DNA from: Microcebus murinus
Lineage: Eukaryota; Chordata; Mammalia; Primates; Cheirogaleidae
NCBI RefSeq assembly: GCF_040939455.1
Contig: NC_134115.1
Span: 29,662,727 to 29,726,726, forward strand
Direction: 5' to 3'
DNA length: 64,000 bases
Shown: positions 34,501-48,019 of the stretch, piece after piece
How positions within the stretch are numbered: position 1 is the stretch's first letter
Layout of the letters: the number at the start of each line of letters is the position of its first letter
Notes under the pieces: model-generated
What the model saw: only the letters and a program-made list of their open reading frames with translations
Told to the model about the DNA's origin: nothing
The model's database searches: none
Position numbers and translations under genes: made by a program

Positions 34501-36295
34501 CCCTTCTCAAGTTTAATTTTTTTTCACCTTAAGTAATAAAATTTTCTTGAGAATTCCTGGGTTGATAGTTACCTCCTCCCAACCTTGAGAAAAAGAACAA
34601 CGCTGTAGGAAATCACTGAGAAATCACACACTGCCTAACACCCCTGGCCAACATGGAGAAAGAAAGTCATTCCCCAGAAAAATGGCTGGTCTTCACTCTT
34701 CCTTAATCCAAGAGGGGTTGGGAGGCTGGTGCAGCCATCACATGGTACAAGGGGGCTAGACCCCCAGCTGGCTCTTTCAAAACTGGAGGAGAGGCAGATG
34801 CACCTGCTCTGAGTCTGGAGTTCTTGGTTCCCAGGCTCATTTCTTACCCTCGAGATGAGGCTGTCACCTCCCCAGGTGAAACCTTCCTCCTGTAGGTTCA
34901 GCACAAGGTTGTCAGCAGCGAAGTATTAATAGACACGATTCTGTGATGTGGGGATTGTCTTGGAGATGTTCGGGACCGCCCCGAGCTTGTGAAGTGTGAT
35001 GTTGCCACTTCCCTCTCAAATTTAAAATCACAGAAACTAAAATATTATATGCCTAAGGAGCCTAGCAATTGCCCAATCCTGTAATTTTATGGTTGGAGCA
35101 TTGAAGCCCAGAGGAGGTCAAGAAATGTGTTCCCACTGTCTTAAATAAATAAGGAAAATAACCAGCTGGAAAATCCCACTCATGTTCAAGGCAGAGGCAC
35201 ATAGGACCACAAACTACGGTAGAATTGTGCCTCATTCCTGCATCTTTGTTTACGAATCTCAGAAAATCTTTATTTTGAGTCACAGTCAGTGACTCTTTCT
35301 TTAGGTTCATTGAGTTCTGTCCTCGTGGGCTGTGACAAGGCATTCTGATATCATGCAACACAAAGACATTTATATGGTTTAAGAATGAGCACGGCAGGAG
35401 AGCCCAGCAACTTGCCCCCATGTCTGGTAAATTTAGCCCATCCATTAGAAGTTGTCAGAATTGAGCCTCTGGTTCCTCCTGACTTTGATTTGTGCGTGAA
35501 TGAACGATTATGCAAGGACAGCCTTCCTAGCTGATATCGTGAGCAAGACTCTTTTCTCACATTTTATAGTAGAATATTAAATTAGAAGTGCAGAGTTATT
35601 AATATTTCATGACTTCTTATCTTCCTGGAATTTTCTGGCAGGCATAAATGACTTTTTTGATCCCCCCTCTATCCCCCCCAAGCTTAGTACTAAGTAGGTA
35701 CTCAATAAATATTTTTTGAATAATGATTCTAGCTACCAAGTATGTGAATGTTGCAGAATGCCTATGCCATAAATGATCTAACATATCGTCTCATTCAGCC
35801 AATCAGAATCAAGGGCTACTTTGTTTTGAAGCTCTCATAGCCCTTTTGTATCTGCTTTTGCAGCATTCCCCAAACTTGTCATTCTCAGCCTGCCTTCGTA
35901 ATTTTTCTCTGTCAAATACTTTTCCTATTATTTATTTAATACTTTTCTTTAAATAGCCTCCCTGTCTAAACTTACATACCTGTCTTTCAAAAGGAAGCTT
36001 TATTACCACTCCATGTTGAAAATCAATGTCACTTGTTCTAAGTATTCATAACAATAAATTCACAACTATTAAAATTTTAAAGTGCATATCCGCATACTCT
36101 CTGAATTCATACTTTGGGAAACAAAACTGTTACTCAATCAATTCTCTCAACATCCCTATGAGGTTGGGCAAAGCTTGGGCTCATAGAATTGATGTGGCAG
36201 TCCAAGTAAACCCCTGGTAACTCTCTTTCACTCTTTCTGCTGCTCTCCAGACCCTTGTATCTCCAAACATGGTTGGTATTCCAGAAGCAGCATCC
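31502..36295. other. No gene seen; mostly unique sequence
   Basis: Moderate GC, few recognised repeats; a diverged L2-like 3' end at about 35680-35725 ('gtaggtactcaataaatatt'). Short frames on both strands show no known domain. Confidence 0.5.
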
Positions 36296-36299
36296 CATA

Positions 36300-36655
36300 A
36301 AGGTGCTGTCCCCAACCCTGGGCCACACACACTACTGTCTGTGGCCCGTTAGGAACCCCACAGCACATCACCACCTAAGCTCCACCTCCCCCCTCCCTTG
36401 ATGAGAAATTGTCTTCCATGAAACTTAGGAACCAGGGCACACAGCAGGAGGTGGAGGTGAGCAGTGGGCTAGTGAGCTAGCTAAGGTTCATCTGTATTTA
36501 CAGCTGCTCCCCATCCCCACTGGCACCATTGCCTGAGCTCTGCCTCCCAACCCCATCCTTGACCCTTCCCCACTCCCCACCCCTTCAGTGGAAAATTCTC
36601 ATTGTCTTCCATGAAACAGGTCGCTGGGGCCAAAATGGTTGGAGACCACTGCCCT
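36300..36655. mobile_element. Non-autonomous DNA transposon remnant with 'gtccccaaccctgggcc' end
   Basis: The left end 'gtccccaaccctgggccaca' and 'gtggcccgttaggaacccca', and the right end 'gtcttccatgaaacaggtcg' and 'ggttggagaccactg', are the opposed ends of a common mammalian DNA transposon. An internal 'gcacacagcaggaggtggag' is also typical. The family name is left open. Confidence 0.6.
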
Positions 36656-37195
36656 GGAGGCTTGTTAAAAATGCAGAGAAGCTCAGGCCCTGCCCCAGGC
36701 CTACTCAATCTGAATCTGTATTTTAACAAAATACAGTTAATTCATCTGCACTTCACAGTTTGAGAAGCCCTGGTCCAGATCAGTGGTTCTCTAATTAGCA
36801 GCACATTAGAACCACCTGGAAAGATTTAAATAATACTGATGCCTGGGCTCCACCCCCAAAAGAGTGTAGGGTTTGGTTTGGGCCTATGGATTTTTTAAAA
36901 ACTCCTCAGCTTATAAAAAGCCAGCAGGTTACAAGCTAGGGAGGGCTATACAGCCAAATTTAAGAAACAAAGATCTGTATCAGTGGCTCTACAAGGTTAG
37001 CTACATTAGAACCACCTGGATTACTTGTTAAACCAGTGAAGTGAAACCACTGATAATTCACTGATAATCACTGATTCACTGAAATCACTAATTTCACTGA
37101 TAATCAGTGAAACCACTGATAATTTGCACTTCTAACAGCTTCCAGGTGATGCTAGTGCTACTGGCCCAGGGACCACTCTTTGAGCATCCCCCACA
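36655..37195. mobile_element. Cluster of MER5-like (hAT-Charlie) fragments
   Basis: Three fragments share the MER5 signature: 36655-36780 ('ggcttgttaaaaatgcagag', 'tttgagaagccctggtc'), 36781-36900 ('cagtggttctctaattagca', 'agaaccacctgga') and 36977-37195 ('cagtggctctacaaggttag', 'cttccaggtgatgctagtgc'). The third contains a local tandem/inverted patch (37036-37125) of 'cactgataat' and 'aatcactgat' units. Confidence 0.65.
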
Positions 37196-39325
37196 GAAGT
37201 TCAAAGCTCAAATCCATCCCAAGAACTTTTCTAGGCCCACCTGCAAGCCATAGTTGAAGTAAGCATCTTAACAGTGTAAAAAGTTTAATTCTGAAATATT
37301 TAAGATATTTTATCTGTGCTCTCATATATTTATATTTCTCTCATCAACCTAAATAACAAACAGAGAGGGGCTCTCTAAAAGAAAAAGATGTATTTGAGAA
37401 TAGAGTATTGCAATGGGAATACACATGCCATAGTAAACTATGTGCAGATTCAGGACAGTAAAGGCAGACAAAGGTTTTTAAAGGAAAAAATGATGAGGAT
37501 TACATAATTGCTTTGAAATAATTATTTCTGGTTACAAAGATCAATAACAAGGGTGACACTAATCCAAGGTTGGGCAGGCAGTTGTTGGACAGATACCCTT
37601 GGAGAAGTATTTTTGTGTGGAAAGTTGCAATGTATAGATATCTTTGTGAGTAAAGTTTGTACAAGTCTGTGGGTTTTGTAGCCTTTTGTGATGATTTTTT
37701 GTCATTAAGCATATAATCATAGTTTCCCTAGCTTTATTTGTTAGGGTTTTGTTTGTTTTTCACTCTTTAATGTACAAATGCCATGAGATAGCTCCCCCAC
37801 TTGCTTGTTTTAGTCCTCATAAAATAATTTTTCCACCGGAACAAAGTCTAAACATAAATTGTAAAAACACAATTTTCCAGGGGAGCAGCCCCTGGAAAAG
37901 CCCAAGGAGCCATGATCCGGGCTCCAGCCCCGGTGAGCAGATGTAACCCTGGGGGTTGGCTGCCAGGAGTGGCCCTGGGTCTGATATTTGGCAGAAGCCA
38001 CAGCGCCCCTGTTTCACCCTCAGGAAGCCACCCCAAACTGCTCCAAGGAGTCCCTTGAAACCGATGTCACCACTAGGACAGGATGTTGGCCTGAAAGTTC
38101 TTTGCCTTTGCATCGGATTGTGCCAGAACAAAGAAAAGGCCACAACTAAAAGATTTCTCCTTTTAAAAATCATACCACTCAACTCATAGTATATTATCAT
38201 CATCCATCTGTGCAAAGCCCCTCTGTCATTTTTTTCTCCCTCTTATCTGTGATCTCCACACTCTTCCTCCCTACCCCATAGGCTACCTCTATAATTTGTT
38301 CAGTATGTGTCCTTAAATATGCATGTATCTCTGTAGAAGTAGGCAGGGTTGTCCTGTGTGCATATGTGGCTTTCAATTACATAATGGCATCATATTATTA
38401 ACCCCTTTTTATTGTTGCACTCAGCATCATGGTTTTAAGACCTAGGCAGGTTGCTTTATGTACACAAACATAAGGTGCACCCGCCACATTTTACTTATGG
38501 AGAAGTCACATTTCCAATCTGTCTCTCACGCTGAAATCTGCACGCTTTTTGAGTCAGAGTGTTTAGGACAGAGCAAGGCTGTTCACTGGAGTTAATCTGA
38601 CACCAGATGCATTTATCCCTCTTTAGAACTGTAACAAATTCCTTTCCGCTCCATTTGCCCATGCTCACTAGCTTGCATCACAGGTGTCTTCCTTAAAAAA
38701 GAAAAAGATCTCGTCTCTTGATTTCCTCTTTCTCTCTATCTGTCTCTCTCTGGTTCTTTCACACGGAGTTTGCACCAAACAGCACAGAGGTGGACTCCTC
38801 CAAGACAAAAGTCTCTCTAACGTCTATGATTTATCTTTGCTTAAACAAGATCATTCCAGCCTATGGAAAAGTACTTTTTAAAAATAAGAAAAGTTACCTC
38901 AATCTTGGATTACAAGAAGGTTTCAGATCAAGATGAAAAAATAGTAGAATTGCTTATCAGAGAGTTTCCTGTTCTTTCTTGTCCCTTACTCCTTTTGCAG
39001 ATGTAAGTAATAAATCCAAAACCAAATTCTCTCTCCTGAGAGGTCAACTCCCGCCAACACCCATGAGGAGGGAATTTGGCTCATATGATAACACTTAATT
39101 AAAATGTATAATTCCACATGGACGTGAGAGATAAAAAGAATGCTTCTTTGGGCATGTTCCCAGCCCAAGCTTTCAAAATATGTGAAATGGTATTTCTTAA
39201 TCAACTATACTCCCCAAACTGATAACTATAAGATACGACGATTTAAAATATAAATAATACTTTCCTAGCCCTCAATATGAGCACTACACAATTTGTAATA
39301 ATAAAATATTTTAAATAACTACCAT
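37195..39325. other. No gene seen; unique sequence
   Basis: I see unique sequence with a weak L1-type antisense patch near 38290-38440. Overlapping frames at 37810-38215 on both strands have no recognised domain. Confidence 0.5.
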
Positions 39326-39327
39326 GT

Positions 39328-39475
39328 ATCCTGCGTTTATAATGTGCCAGGCACCACAGTAAGCATTATTATATTATTCATGTTTTCCCACTTAATCCTC
39401 ATAAGCCCATAACATGAATTTTTTTATTCCTGTTTCAAAGATGAAAGACCAAAGACTCAGAGATGAAATGAAAGG
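39328..39475 (-). repeat. MIR-family fragment
   Basis: 'ataatgtgccaggcaccaca', 'cacttaatcctcataagccc' and 'aaagactcagagatgaaatg' follow the antisense MIR order. Confidence 0.5.
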
Positions 39476-40239
39476 AAAACTTTAATCCCTTTATGCAAGA
39501 TTAGCTCAATTCCCCAAGCCAAAAAAAAGAAAAAAAAAAAAAAAAAAAAAAAACCACTCTCCTATCTCCTTTCTGAAGAAACGCTCGCTAACTTATTTTC
39601 CCCCCAAGAACCCATCCTTCCCTCCTTTCCGTCCTCAGCCAACATCTGGAAGGCTCTGGCTATGTTCACTCCCCATTTTATCTCCTCCCTTCTCTGCTCA
39701 ACTCCGTGCAGCCTGAGTGGCTGTCACAGCAGTGAAACCAAGGCACTTTCTGGGTCTGTAACCAACTCAAACTCTGAATCACCTTGAACTCTTGGCCACA
39801 GTCTCCCCCTTTAAATTCCCTGCCTTGATTTGACTTCCCTGTTGCTCTGTGCTTTCCATCTCCTCTGTCTCTCTTCACATCTCTGAGCTGCTCTGCCAGC
39901 TCCTCTTCCTTTGCTATGCTCATACATGGAGGCAAAGCACACTTCTGCCTCGGCCTCTTCCCTTCGTCCTAGCTGGCATCCCTCGAGCCCCTCCAGCTCC
40001 ACACTGGGGCCTGTGTCTGGCGGGGAGCCCCCTTCCCCACCCATGGAGCCTCAGCTCCTGCCCACCTGTGGGGTTTGCACAAGTGCTTGCCCATCCCTCA
40101 AACTCTGCCTGTGACAGGATTTTCCTGTGTTGGCCATTTATTAGCTGTGGGAACCTGGACCTCAGTGTCCTCCTGTAGAAAATGAGGAGCAGGAACAAGA
40201 TTTAGTGTCCTGACTAGGTATATCATGCCTGCGCAGGTC

Positions 40240-40560
40240 CTCTCAACAAAGAACAAACTCGAACTCTTCCATCTGGCACTCAAAGGCCTCCACTCTGTGC
40301 CCTCAGGCTTCTCTCTCTGCCTCTTCACCCTGTGGAACCTTCTACAGGCCTCTCAGCCTTTCCCTGCAGCAGGCCCCGAGGAGTGTCTACGCCTTAGCAA
40401 AGCTGATCTCTCTGCCAGGAACGTCCCTCTCCAATATCTGCCTACCAAGGCTCTGGTTCAGCTCAAAAATCCTTCAATCCTCCAAGTACCATCCCAGTTA
40501 AAAAACATTGGCACGCCGTAGCTCTCGAGAGCTCCGTGATAGCACTTGTGACGTCTGTGT
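40240..40560 (+). repeat. L2-like LINE 3' region
   Basis: Pyrimidine-rich L2 landmarks: 'ctgccaggaacgtccctct', 'ctaccaaggctctggttcag' and 'ctccaagtaccatcc'. The chance plus frame over 40225-40521 is this repeat. Confidence 0.5.
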
Positions 40561-40644
40561 AGTCTTGGGGCCATGAATGTGAGCGTGTCTAGGCCATTGC
40601 CCTGGAAGTGCCGGAAGGTGATTAGTCTCCGGATCTGGAGCCAG

Positions 40645-40800
40645 AGGGCTGGATTCAACTTCGAACCTCCTATTACTAACCCAGTGACTTTAGGCTACTT
40701 AATGTGACCAAGCCTCAGAGTCATCTGTAAAAAAGAGCTCATAATTAGCACTGGCCTCAAACAGCTATTGTAAGGGTTCAATAAAATAATATATACAAAT
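40645..40800 (+). repeat. MIR fragment
   Basis: 'ggctggattcaacttcgaac', 'cagtgactttaggctactta' and 'agagctcataattagcac' keep the MIR order. Confidence 0.5.
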
Positions 40801-41112
40801 ATATATTGTTAAAATATACACATAATATGTTTTAATAAAAATTATCCTTAACTTATATTTTAAGGTTTAGCATAGTATCTGACACATGTTAAATAAATAA
40901 GATGTTAGTTGTTAATACTGTTGTTGTTGTTATTATTAAATGTATTTTTCTATCCCTGGAGCACAGAAACCTACACTGATATCAAGCAGTGACATGATAG
41001 TCTAATAAGGAATGGATGCAGACATGGATTGTGTTTTTTAAAGGATGTAAAGGCAGCTCCAGACTGTCTATTTGAAAATTCACTTCCAGGGCCACAGTGG
41101 ATTAGAATATTA

Positions 41113-41173
41113 ACAGGTAATCAAGACCTCATGTTCCTTTTGAAGGGACAGGTAATCAAGACCTCATGTTCCT
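41113..41173 (+). repeat. Short tandem duplication, period 35
   Basis: A 26-mer starting acaggtaatcaagacctcat occurs exactly twice (41113-41138 and 41148-41173), with nine bases between. Confidence 0.95.
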
Positions 41174-41556
41174 CTTTTGATTGGATTTGCTTTTTGATGA
41201 CCGTGTTGGACTTTTCTTGACTTCACAGAGGACACTTTTAATGGCCAAATATGGTCTCCAGTTTTCAAAATCATCATGTATGTCACTTCCCCAAAATGCA
41301 ACCAGAAATTTTAAAAGTACAAGAAAGCTAATGAGAAGATATTACTTCAACAAGCTTCTAGAGAAGAACCAGTCATTAAGAAAAGAACTGGATGGAGTAA
41401 AAAAAAGAGAAAGATGTGTATATTTGGTAAAATTTGAGAAGACTATGATGCCATAACAATGTTCACCCCAAGGAAATAATACACATTTCATCCTTCAACA
41501 TTTGAAAAAAGTTATAATGGCAGAAGGTGCAAACTTTCTTAATTTGCTTTATTGAG

Positions 41557-41872
41557 GTTTTTTTTTTTCTTTTTCTTTTCTTTTTTTCTTAGAGACAGGT
41601 TCTCACTCTATTGCTCAGAACAGAGTACAGTGGCCTGTCACAGCTCACTGTAGCTTCAAACTCCTGGTCTCAAGCAATCTTCCCTCAGTATGCTGAGTAG
41701 CTAGTACTACAGGCATGCACCACCATGCCCAGCTAATATTTTTATTTTTTATTTTTTGTAGAGACGAGGTCTCTATGTTGCTCAGGCTGATCTCGAACTC
41801 CTGGCCTCGAGCAATCTTCTAGCCTGGGCCTCTGTGCTGGGAATACAGGTATGAGCCACCACCTTTATTGAG
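41557..41872 (-). mobile_element. Alu SINE, old, antisense
   Basis: Antisense dimer from a T/C-rich tail ('cttagagacaggttctcact') through 'gtagagacgaggtctctatg' to 'aggtatgagccacca'. Its target-site duplication ctttattgag is at 41547-41556 and 41873-41882. It lacks the lemur-type linker and is more diverged than the other full copies. Confidence 0.92.
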
Positions 41873-42359
41873 AATTTTAATATTTGAGTTTTCTTCCAAT
41901 AAAGAGATGATTCTCACGTGGGGGAAAACATAATTTAATTATGAGTATATGTATATTCATAAAACCCTGCTTCCCACATCTAATTAAGCTGTAAGCCGAT
42001 GCAGCAGCTAGGGGTGCAGAAGAGGCAGGTGAGAAGAGGAAATGTGCACGGCACTCTAGGGCACTTGGAAATAAACAAGGAGAACTGAAGTGACCTCGTG
42101 GCTCAAAAGGTGGATGTTCATGAGCCTCCTTCTGTCTTTAGACCCAGTTGGAGCAGGACATATACCGGCTCCCAGCTTGTGGGGGTGTCGGCAGTCCACA
42201 TCACCTGATGGAAGGAAGCCACGTGGCCCTCCTTGGACTTCCTGCTTGGACAGTGAGCCCCCTCAGGGCACAGATCTGTGGCTCTCTCCTTCTCCCACCC
42301 CACAACACTTTTTGTCATAGGTGTGCTTCCTCCTATCTTTCTTTTTTCCACCTTTCATT

Positions 42360-42790
<431 letters not shown>

Positions 42791-42800
42791 AAACAAATAA

Positions 42801-43060
42801 CACAGCAGGTGGTGATGGGTGCTGTAGAAGGATGAAGCAGGCTAAGTGGGTGGGAAACATGCTACTTTGTACTACAGAGGCCAGGGAAAGCCTCTCTGTT
42901 AAGGTGATCTTTGACGGAGATTTGAAGAAAGTGAGGGTGTGAGCCATTGGCTATCTGGGGAAAGAGCATTCCAGGCAGAAGGTCGGCAAGCACAGACGCC
43001 CTGATGAAGAAGTGAGCTTGGCCTGAATGAGGGCAGCAAGGGTGGCTTAGAGTGGGTAAA
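42801..43060 (+). repeat. Ancient LINE-like fragment, right of an Alu
   Basis: 'gggaaagcctctctgttaag', 'tttgaagaaagtgagggtgt', 'aaagagcattccaggcagaa' and 'tgaagaagtgagcttggcct' continue the repeat broken by the Alu. Confidence 0.5.
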
Positions 43061-45545
43061 AGTCTCGGGAGATGAGGTTCCTGGTGTCCTCTTACTGCTC
43101 CAGAGGTCCCGTCCACCACACAGCCCAGCCACCTTAAGATACATCTATGCAAGGAATTTGTCCCAAAATTCCTTTAATTTGATTTACCTTTAAGTATCCT
43201 ACCCCCCAAAAGCAGAAGTTTCCTGCTTCTTCCTAATAATTACTAATCCATCTCCTCCCTAAAATGCAACGCCGATGAAAAGAGAGACTTGGTCTATTTA
43301 TTCACTGCTCTAGGTTCAGCTCCTATTTCAGTGCTGGAAAACCAAGTGGGCCCTCGTTAAATAAACACTCATTGTATGGATGACGTGGGAAACCCGCTGT
43401 GCTACTTGGTGACGGATGGCTGTTGGAGGGAGGAGACCTAAGTTCTAGATGTGGTGACACAAAAGCAATAAGGGAATGACCTCTATCAATCACGAATGTC
43501 TCCAACCCTTAGATATAAAACTTCTGGATTAGAACTAGGGCTGGTAAAACCCTGCTGCAGGCATGACCCTCACCCTTCCATGTCCCTGAGACTCTCTACT
43601 GGACCAAGGCTCTCTTTCTCTCTAGACAAGACGTCAGCATCTTTCCCAGCCCAATGCTCTTACCAGCCGCTCCCCATAGATCATGATGAACTTAATTTGC
43701 CATTCCTTTCAGCTTTAATGTCCTGTGTCTCAAATCTAAGCAAGTCCACTTGTTTGGCCATGTGGAGGTACATGTTACTGCAAAATCGACTCCAGGAAAT
43801 CACACTGGTCACAGTCAGGTGACCCCTGCTGGCTGCCCACCAAGCTGCTTCTATAGCAGAGGCAGTCAGCTGGCAACACTTGACTCCGTTCTGACAAATA
43901 TTTTTCACCAAAAAATGAACTCGATGCTAGCTTTTTGAGGCTCTTTCAAAGGCTGCTAGAGTTGATCCTTCAAGAAAGCTGGATGTTGTGGTTCTCCTGG
44001 AATCCCACTGCATGGAAGCTTTGATCCCATTCATCAATATGGCTTAAAATCAGCTTAAAATCAGCCTCACCTAGCTTGAAGCCTTTAGATCATGCTGTAT
44101 CTTTTGGCCTATAAGAATGTGTTTCTGAGGTCCCTGACTGGGTTCTGGTCTTCAGCCTCATTCCTCCTCAGGCATCCATTCCTGACCTGTCCCTGACCTC
44201 TTTCCATGTCTCTCTTGCAAGCTTCCTTGCTCCCGATGCCTGAACTGATCTGGACACTCTTCTTCCTACAACATGCACTCACCCCTCAGAACACAGCCTC
44301 TTTCAGCAGCTCCAGGCAACGAGTCTGGTTAAATCCATCCTGAAGCCAGGAACGTTCTCCATGGGCAGGCCCAGGAGATCAGCATTTCTGCTGAGGAAGA
44401 GAAATGCACAAACATCCAGACACAGAGCGAGACCATGAAAGATGCCCCAAATCCTACCAAGAAATGTGGGAGTGTCTCAACGTCCTTCCAAAACCACTAA
44501 AGGGAGCTTTTTGTTAATGACATAAACACATAAGTACAAAGAAAATTGGAGGAGAATCATCAGCAGAGAAGTCAACAAAATTTTTGATGCTGAAAATGGA
44601 TGAGCAATTCCTGTCCTAGTCAACCAGAGAACAGGAGCTAAAAGAGGACCTTATGACATGGGTCCTGTAATAGGGGACTTACAAACACTGTATGTTCTCA
44701 AAGTTCGAGAAACTTTGTTCAGATACCTGTTATCAAAGCAACTTCTCTTCCACCCATTCAACCAAAACGTCTTGACGTCATCACCAATGACTCCACCTTC
44801 CTCTGAGTCCATATCTCACAATGGTGGTGTCTCGGGGTAACTGAAGTGCTTTAAACCCCTTAAACTCTAGCAACCCACCACCAAAGTCACCCCAAATAAA
44901 TACAGAATGGAGGTGAAAATGGTGTGCTTAGTACAAAAGCACAGCTCCAAGACAACCCCCAACCCTCCAACCCTTCACACCAAATCACCATCCTCTAAGC
45001 CCCTCTCTCTTCTGTACAAATTCTGGAGTGACAACTTGGGTCTCAGCTACTAGTTCTTACTTCTTGGTATTCTGCCTTAGGTTAGCAACCCCCTCCTCCC
45101 TCCCCGTAAAAATCATCCCCACGTCTGCTCCCAGCGATCATTGCAACTGGGGAGGGGGCTGGCTCTCACTGTGAGTGGAGGGATTAGCAGTAATATTAAA
45201 TTTTGTGAAGGCTTTTCTGGAGTTAAGTTATATGGCATGGCCAGAGATATGCCTGCAGGGATATAATTTAGCAGAGACAGGGTTAGAGAAGTCAGAGGCC
45301 CAGATGGTTAATATAGGCATTATTAGGTGTTTGACAGTCTTTCTCAAACATCCACAGCCTCAAGAGAGTCTTTGCTGAAGCTTGATTGCCCATCAGAGGG
45401 TCCAAGGCCACTGCAGACTAACCAGGAAGATGAACATTTTCTCCAGATATCTAGAAATCAGAACTTATATTTGGGGGACAAAGTCTTGACTCCAACTTGT
45501 ACTGAATTGCCCCAAGTTTATGTTGCATGGTAATAAAAAGGCCAA
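43060..45545. other. No gene seen
   Basis: Weak L2-like patches at about 43260-43385 and 44140-44340, otherwise unique. No frame with family similarity. Confidence 0.5.
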
Positions 45546-45554
45546 GAGTTTTGA

Positions 45555-45705
45555 ATTTAAGGATATGGGTTTGAAGCCCGAATCTATAAATTACCTGTGT
45601 GATCTTGGTTCATCGTTCTGGACCTCAATTTCCTCAGCTGCAAAACCGAGGCAATAATAATACTGACCTTTCATGGTTGTGTTCAGGATTTTAAATAATA
45701 TACAC
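45555..45705 (+). repeat. MIR fragment
   Basis: 'gggtttgaagcccgaatcta', 'gtgatcttggttcatcgttc', 'tcaatttcctcagctgcaaa' and 'gaggcaataataatactgac' follow MIR. Confidence 0.65.
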
Positions 45706-47760
45706 AAAAATTTTCAGTGCGATGCAAATGACACAGTGGCCCTCTGGAAGTGACGGATAGTCTTTTTGTTCTCACTGAGGCAAACATTGATTTCACTTCC
45801 AGCTGGAAGTGGGTCTTGAGAGCACCCATGGTTGGGTCAAGATTTTCCTCAAAAAATACCTTAAAATCATCGTATATGCTTGAATAAGACATTGATTTAA
45901 TTGAGTAGGCCCCACAGTTCTGGGTTCTATAATGGAGAAGGAAAGAAAAAAAAGTCCTAAGAGCAGGAGTTACCAATCAGCTGCCTTCTCAACACAGAGT
46001 ATCTGATCTCTAAAGATTAATATCTTCATGGGACTAACCAAGATGAGTTCCTTGCAAAACATGCTCTGACTAAAGGGATCAACTGGTGATTCTCAAACCT
46101 GGTTGCACATAAAGAAAAAAAAGAAAACAACCCAAACGATTAATTTAGAACTGCTTGAGGTAAGGAATATTGTTAAGGGCTCTCTGGTGACTCTAGTGTA
46201 CAGCCAGAATGAAAAACCACCAGGATCTTTTTTACAATGACCTATTGGATGGAGTATAAGGATTTAGTCATTTAGATATTTGGTTTCTTTCAAACAGAAT
46301 CGCCTGAGTCTCAGCATAGCTGCTGCTAACTCACTTTGTGACAAGTGGCCAACGGTTTCACGTCAGAGCCTTTTAGCCAAAATCATGAAGTCATGGCACG
46401 AGTCACGTTGCCCAGGCACAGTGGCCTCAGATTCCCTGAGCACATTGAGGCCAGAGGAAGGAGACAACGTCAAGACCAAAAGAAGAGTTGGGTCTTCTTC
46501 TTCTCATGAAGAAGCAGGACAAGTAAGACTCTAAAGAAGAGAAAAGGCAAAATCTGGAAGCAGGGCAGAGGCCAGTTTAACAGCAAGACACGAAGCTGCA
46601 GAGTGTTGGAGCCACAGAATGACTCTCGTGGGCAGCACACCCAGGCTGCTGCTTCCCGTTGGCAGGAAGGAAGCCTGGGGAACTCCTGCTGGCAGGGACA
46701 CCGCCTGGGGCACTGAAACCTACTGGTTCCTCACCCAGACTGTAAGGCTAAGGGGCCCAGACCTAAAATGCGTTGAAGCAAACAGTGGGGAGAGCTGAGG
46801 GACCACCCAGCACAAACCTGCTGCAGTCCCTTCCTGAAGGAGAGGCATGTTATGCTGTGAGGAGTATTCTTCAAGCACCAAGAATAAATTAAGGCTTATA
46901 CAGGGGCCCAGATGGTGACTGGCTCTGCCCTTGGTGAACTGAATTCCATGCTGGCACTGAAGCAGCAGCTTCTTCCATCCCCCTGCAGCTCCGCCACCAC
47001 CCTGCCCACGTCCTCTCAGAGAATCCTCTTCATAGCTCAATGCTGGGGCTACACGCCTACCCCAGCCCTTTTGCATAATGAGTCCTCTATGCTGGCACAG
47101 TCTGGGACCATTCCATAGAGGGCAACATTACTGCTGTGTGAACACCTCATCTCAGAGTTTGATTGCAGGGCTTCTCTCTCTGGCCTTCTAGAACATTCTC
47201 CAGGTTGACACGGAAACGGTTCCCCCAAACCGTAATAGGCATGAGCAGATTAGCCTCCTCTTCTTGGTTCCCATGGCTAGAATCCTTAACTAATTCTCTA
47301 CCCACAGAGTAGGGCTGATTTCACAAGCTGTTATTTCAGCTGCTGGTGTCAACATCTGCTCCCGATTTACTTGCCGAACACCTCCAGTATGCACGGAGCC
47401 GCGCTGTCACGCTTCACCCCATTCCTCTCCTTGTCCCCCCCACCCTCAAACACATCTGCATGTGCAGACCCCTCCACTCCCACTCCTGCCCACGGTTGAT
47501 CCATCCGTCTCTGCTCAGCCCCTAGCCCCTTGGGAGCTTGCACTATTGTCCCAGTGCAGCCTCTCACCACCTCTGGGCCTGGGAGACACCTTCATTCACT
47601 GCACCCTGCTTAGTGCTGCTCTCGGGGAGCTTTCTTATACCACCTTGTTTTAAGTCACTCCCCTGCTTCCGAGGCTCGTGGTTGCTGGCAGGACAATGTC
47701 CTTAGCACTCCTCCACTTGGAATGATAAAGCCTCTTAGTGTCTGACTCTCAGGAGTTTAG
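45705..47760. other. No gene seen
   Basis: Unique sequence with possible L2-like pyrimidine-rich stretch at 47370-47700. The 118-codon minus frame at 46720-47076 has no recognised domain. Confidence 0.5.
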
Positions 47761-47764
47761 AGTG

Positions 47765-47985
47765 AAGGAACCCTGGATTCACCTCCATATCTACTACATT
47801 CTTGTTGTGTGGCCTTGGGCAAGGCACTTAACCTCTCTGTGCCTCAGATTCCTCACCTGTTACATGGGGATAATAATACTACCTCCCTCACAGGGTTGTC
47901 GCAGTACTTAAATGAGCTAATATGTTTACAGTACCCAGAAGAGTGTCCAGCATGTGGTAAGAGGGCACTAAATATTAACTGTTAC
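47765..47985 (+). repeat. MIR element, near full length
   Basis: 'gtgtggccttgggcaaggca', 'cttaacctctctgtgcctca', 'tcctcacctgttacatgggg', 'ataataatactacctccctc' and 'agtgtccagcatgtggtaag' are close to the MIR consensus. A plus frame running through it (47809-48366) is a chance frame. Confidence 0.85.
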
Positions 47986-48019
47986 TGTTGTAAGTGCCAC
48001 CTGTCCCCCTCTTTCCCTC

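Noticed and set aside
41181..41456. 91-codon plus frame with Lys/Arg-rich end (RRYYFNKLLEKNQSLRKEL) after a possible splice acceptor
   Set aside because: The composition looks protein-like, but I cannot match it to a family and see no paired donor or partner exon. A protein search would decide.
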